From positions 1-6,099 of the forward strand of contig CAZNIM010000032.1 in the NCBI GenBank assembly GCA_964573145.1: DNA of 6,099 nucleotides, written 5' to 3'. This document shows, one piece after another, positions 5,889-6,099 of the stretch (within the stretch, counting starts at the first letter, position 1; each line of letters starts with the position of its first letter). Made by a program: the position numbers and the translations under genes. Below the pieces are notes generated by a model. The model saw only the letters and a program-made list of their open reading frames with translations. It had not been told where the DNA came from and made no database searches. Origin of the DNA: PWPS01 sp964573145 (GTDB lineage: Bacteria; Patescibacteriota; Minisyncoccia; Minisyncoccales; PWPS01).

Positions 5889-6099
5889 ATGAAAAACAAA
5901 AAAGGTTTTACGTTAATAGAACTTCTGATCGTAATCGGTATCATCGCCATTTTGGCGGCGGCGGTAATCGTAGCGATCAATCCCGGTCAGCAGTTTCAAC
6001 AAGCCCGAAACGCCACTCGTTGGTCGCATATGAACTCGGTGATGAACGCCGTTTACTCGGCCGCCATTACCGAAGGAGGAACTTATCCGACTTGTATTC
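5889..6099 (+). CDS. Type IV pilin precursor, 3' end outside window
   Basis: The visible 70 residues begin MKNKKG then FTLIELLIVIGIIAILAA, the textbook class III prepilin signal: basic leader, cleavage after Gly6, Glu at mature position 5 and an uninterrupted hydrophobic helix. After the helix, AINPGQQFQQARNATR aligns with AISPGAQMQAARNNQR of the prepilin at 357, and GGTYPTC aligns with GGELPAC there, so the two are paralogues that share the first cysteine. The sequence more closely fits a canonical major pilin than the upstream gene does, because the helix has the consensus LLIVIGIIAILAA. Start: the ATG gives a leader of normal length; an AAAAGG at 5859-5864 is too far (24 bases) to act as an ordinary ribosome site. 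The gene is cut by the window end in mid codon, so total length and remaining cysteines are unknown. Confidence 0.92.
   Translation, partial: MKNKKGFTLIELLIVIGIIAILAAAVIVAINPGQQFQQARNATRWSHMNSVMNAVYSAAITEGGTYPTCI

Overview
The window is one strand of a type IV pilus (T4P) or pseudopilus locus. All genes are on the plus strand. They are tightly packed, with overlaps of 10 and 4 bases or short gaps, and a 100-base assembly gap interrupts one gene. The combination of PilX-like, GspJ-like and typical prepilins, a PilM whose first motif reads VGVDISDHS, very short intergenic spaces and few Shine-Dalgarno sites suggests a Candidate Phyla Radiation (Patescibacteria) genome, probably a metagenome-assembled scaffold. 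This lineage call is inference from family resemblance; no ribosomal marker is present. TGA appears only as a terminal codon and never inside a gene, so the standard bacterial code fits.

Layout. 1-366: 3' part of a PilX-like minor pilin. 357-770: a prepilin with a class III signal and four cysteines. 767-1243: a second, GspJ/PilW-like prepilin, ATGA-coupled to the first. 1244-1316: the longest gene-free gap, with a plausible promoter and the only strong Shine-Dalgarno. 1317-3175: a Lys/Glu-rich coiled-coil protein with one TPR-like hairpin, broken by the gap at 2911-3010. 3200-5395: a 731-residue multidomain PilM. 5406-5840: a small membrane-anchored SH3-like protein. 5889-6099: the start of a classical pilin that runs off the window.

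The most interesting gene is the PilM. After a tandem 28-residue repeat and a Lys/Glu linker comes a complete PilM actin-like fold. It is followed by an INLLPEE motif, a basic stretch and one transmembrane helix, which is how PilN normally begins, and then by two SH3b-like domains where PilN would carry its ferredoxin-like domain. The cytoplasmic PilM ring and an extracytoplasmic wall- or pilus-binding part thus appear to be one polypeptide. The next gene repeats the same transmembrane-plus-SH3 arrangement as a separate small protein and looks like a paralogue of that C-terminal half. No separate PilN or PilO is seen in the window.

Proposed working model (inference): the prepilins are matured by a prepilin peptidase encoded elsewhere and polymerised by a PilB/PilC motor encoded elsewhere. 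The PilM-PilN-like-SH3b fusion and its small paralogue form a simplified alignment or anchoring complex suited to a cell without the usual PilN/O/P/Q chain. The coiled-coil protein may be a cytoplasmic scaffold for it.
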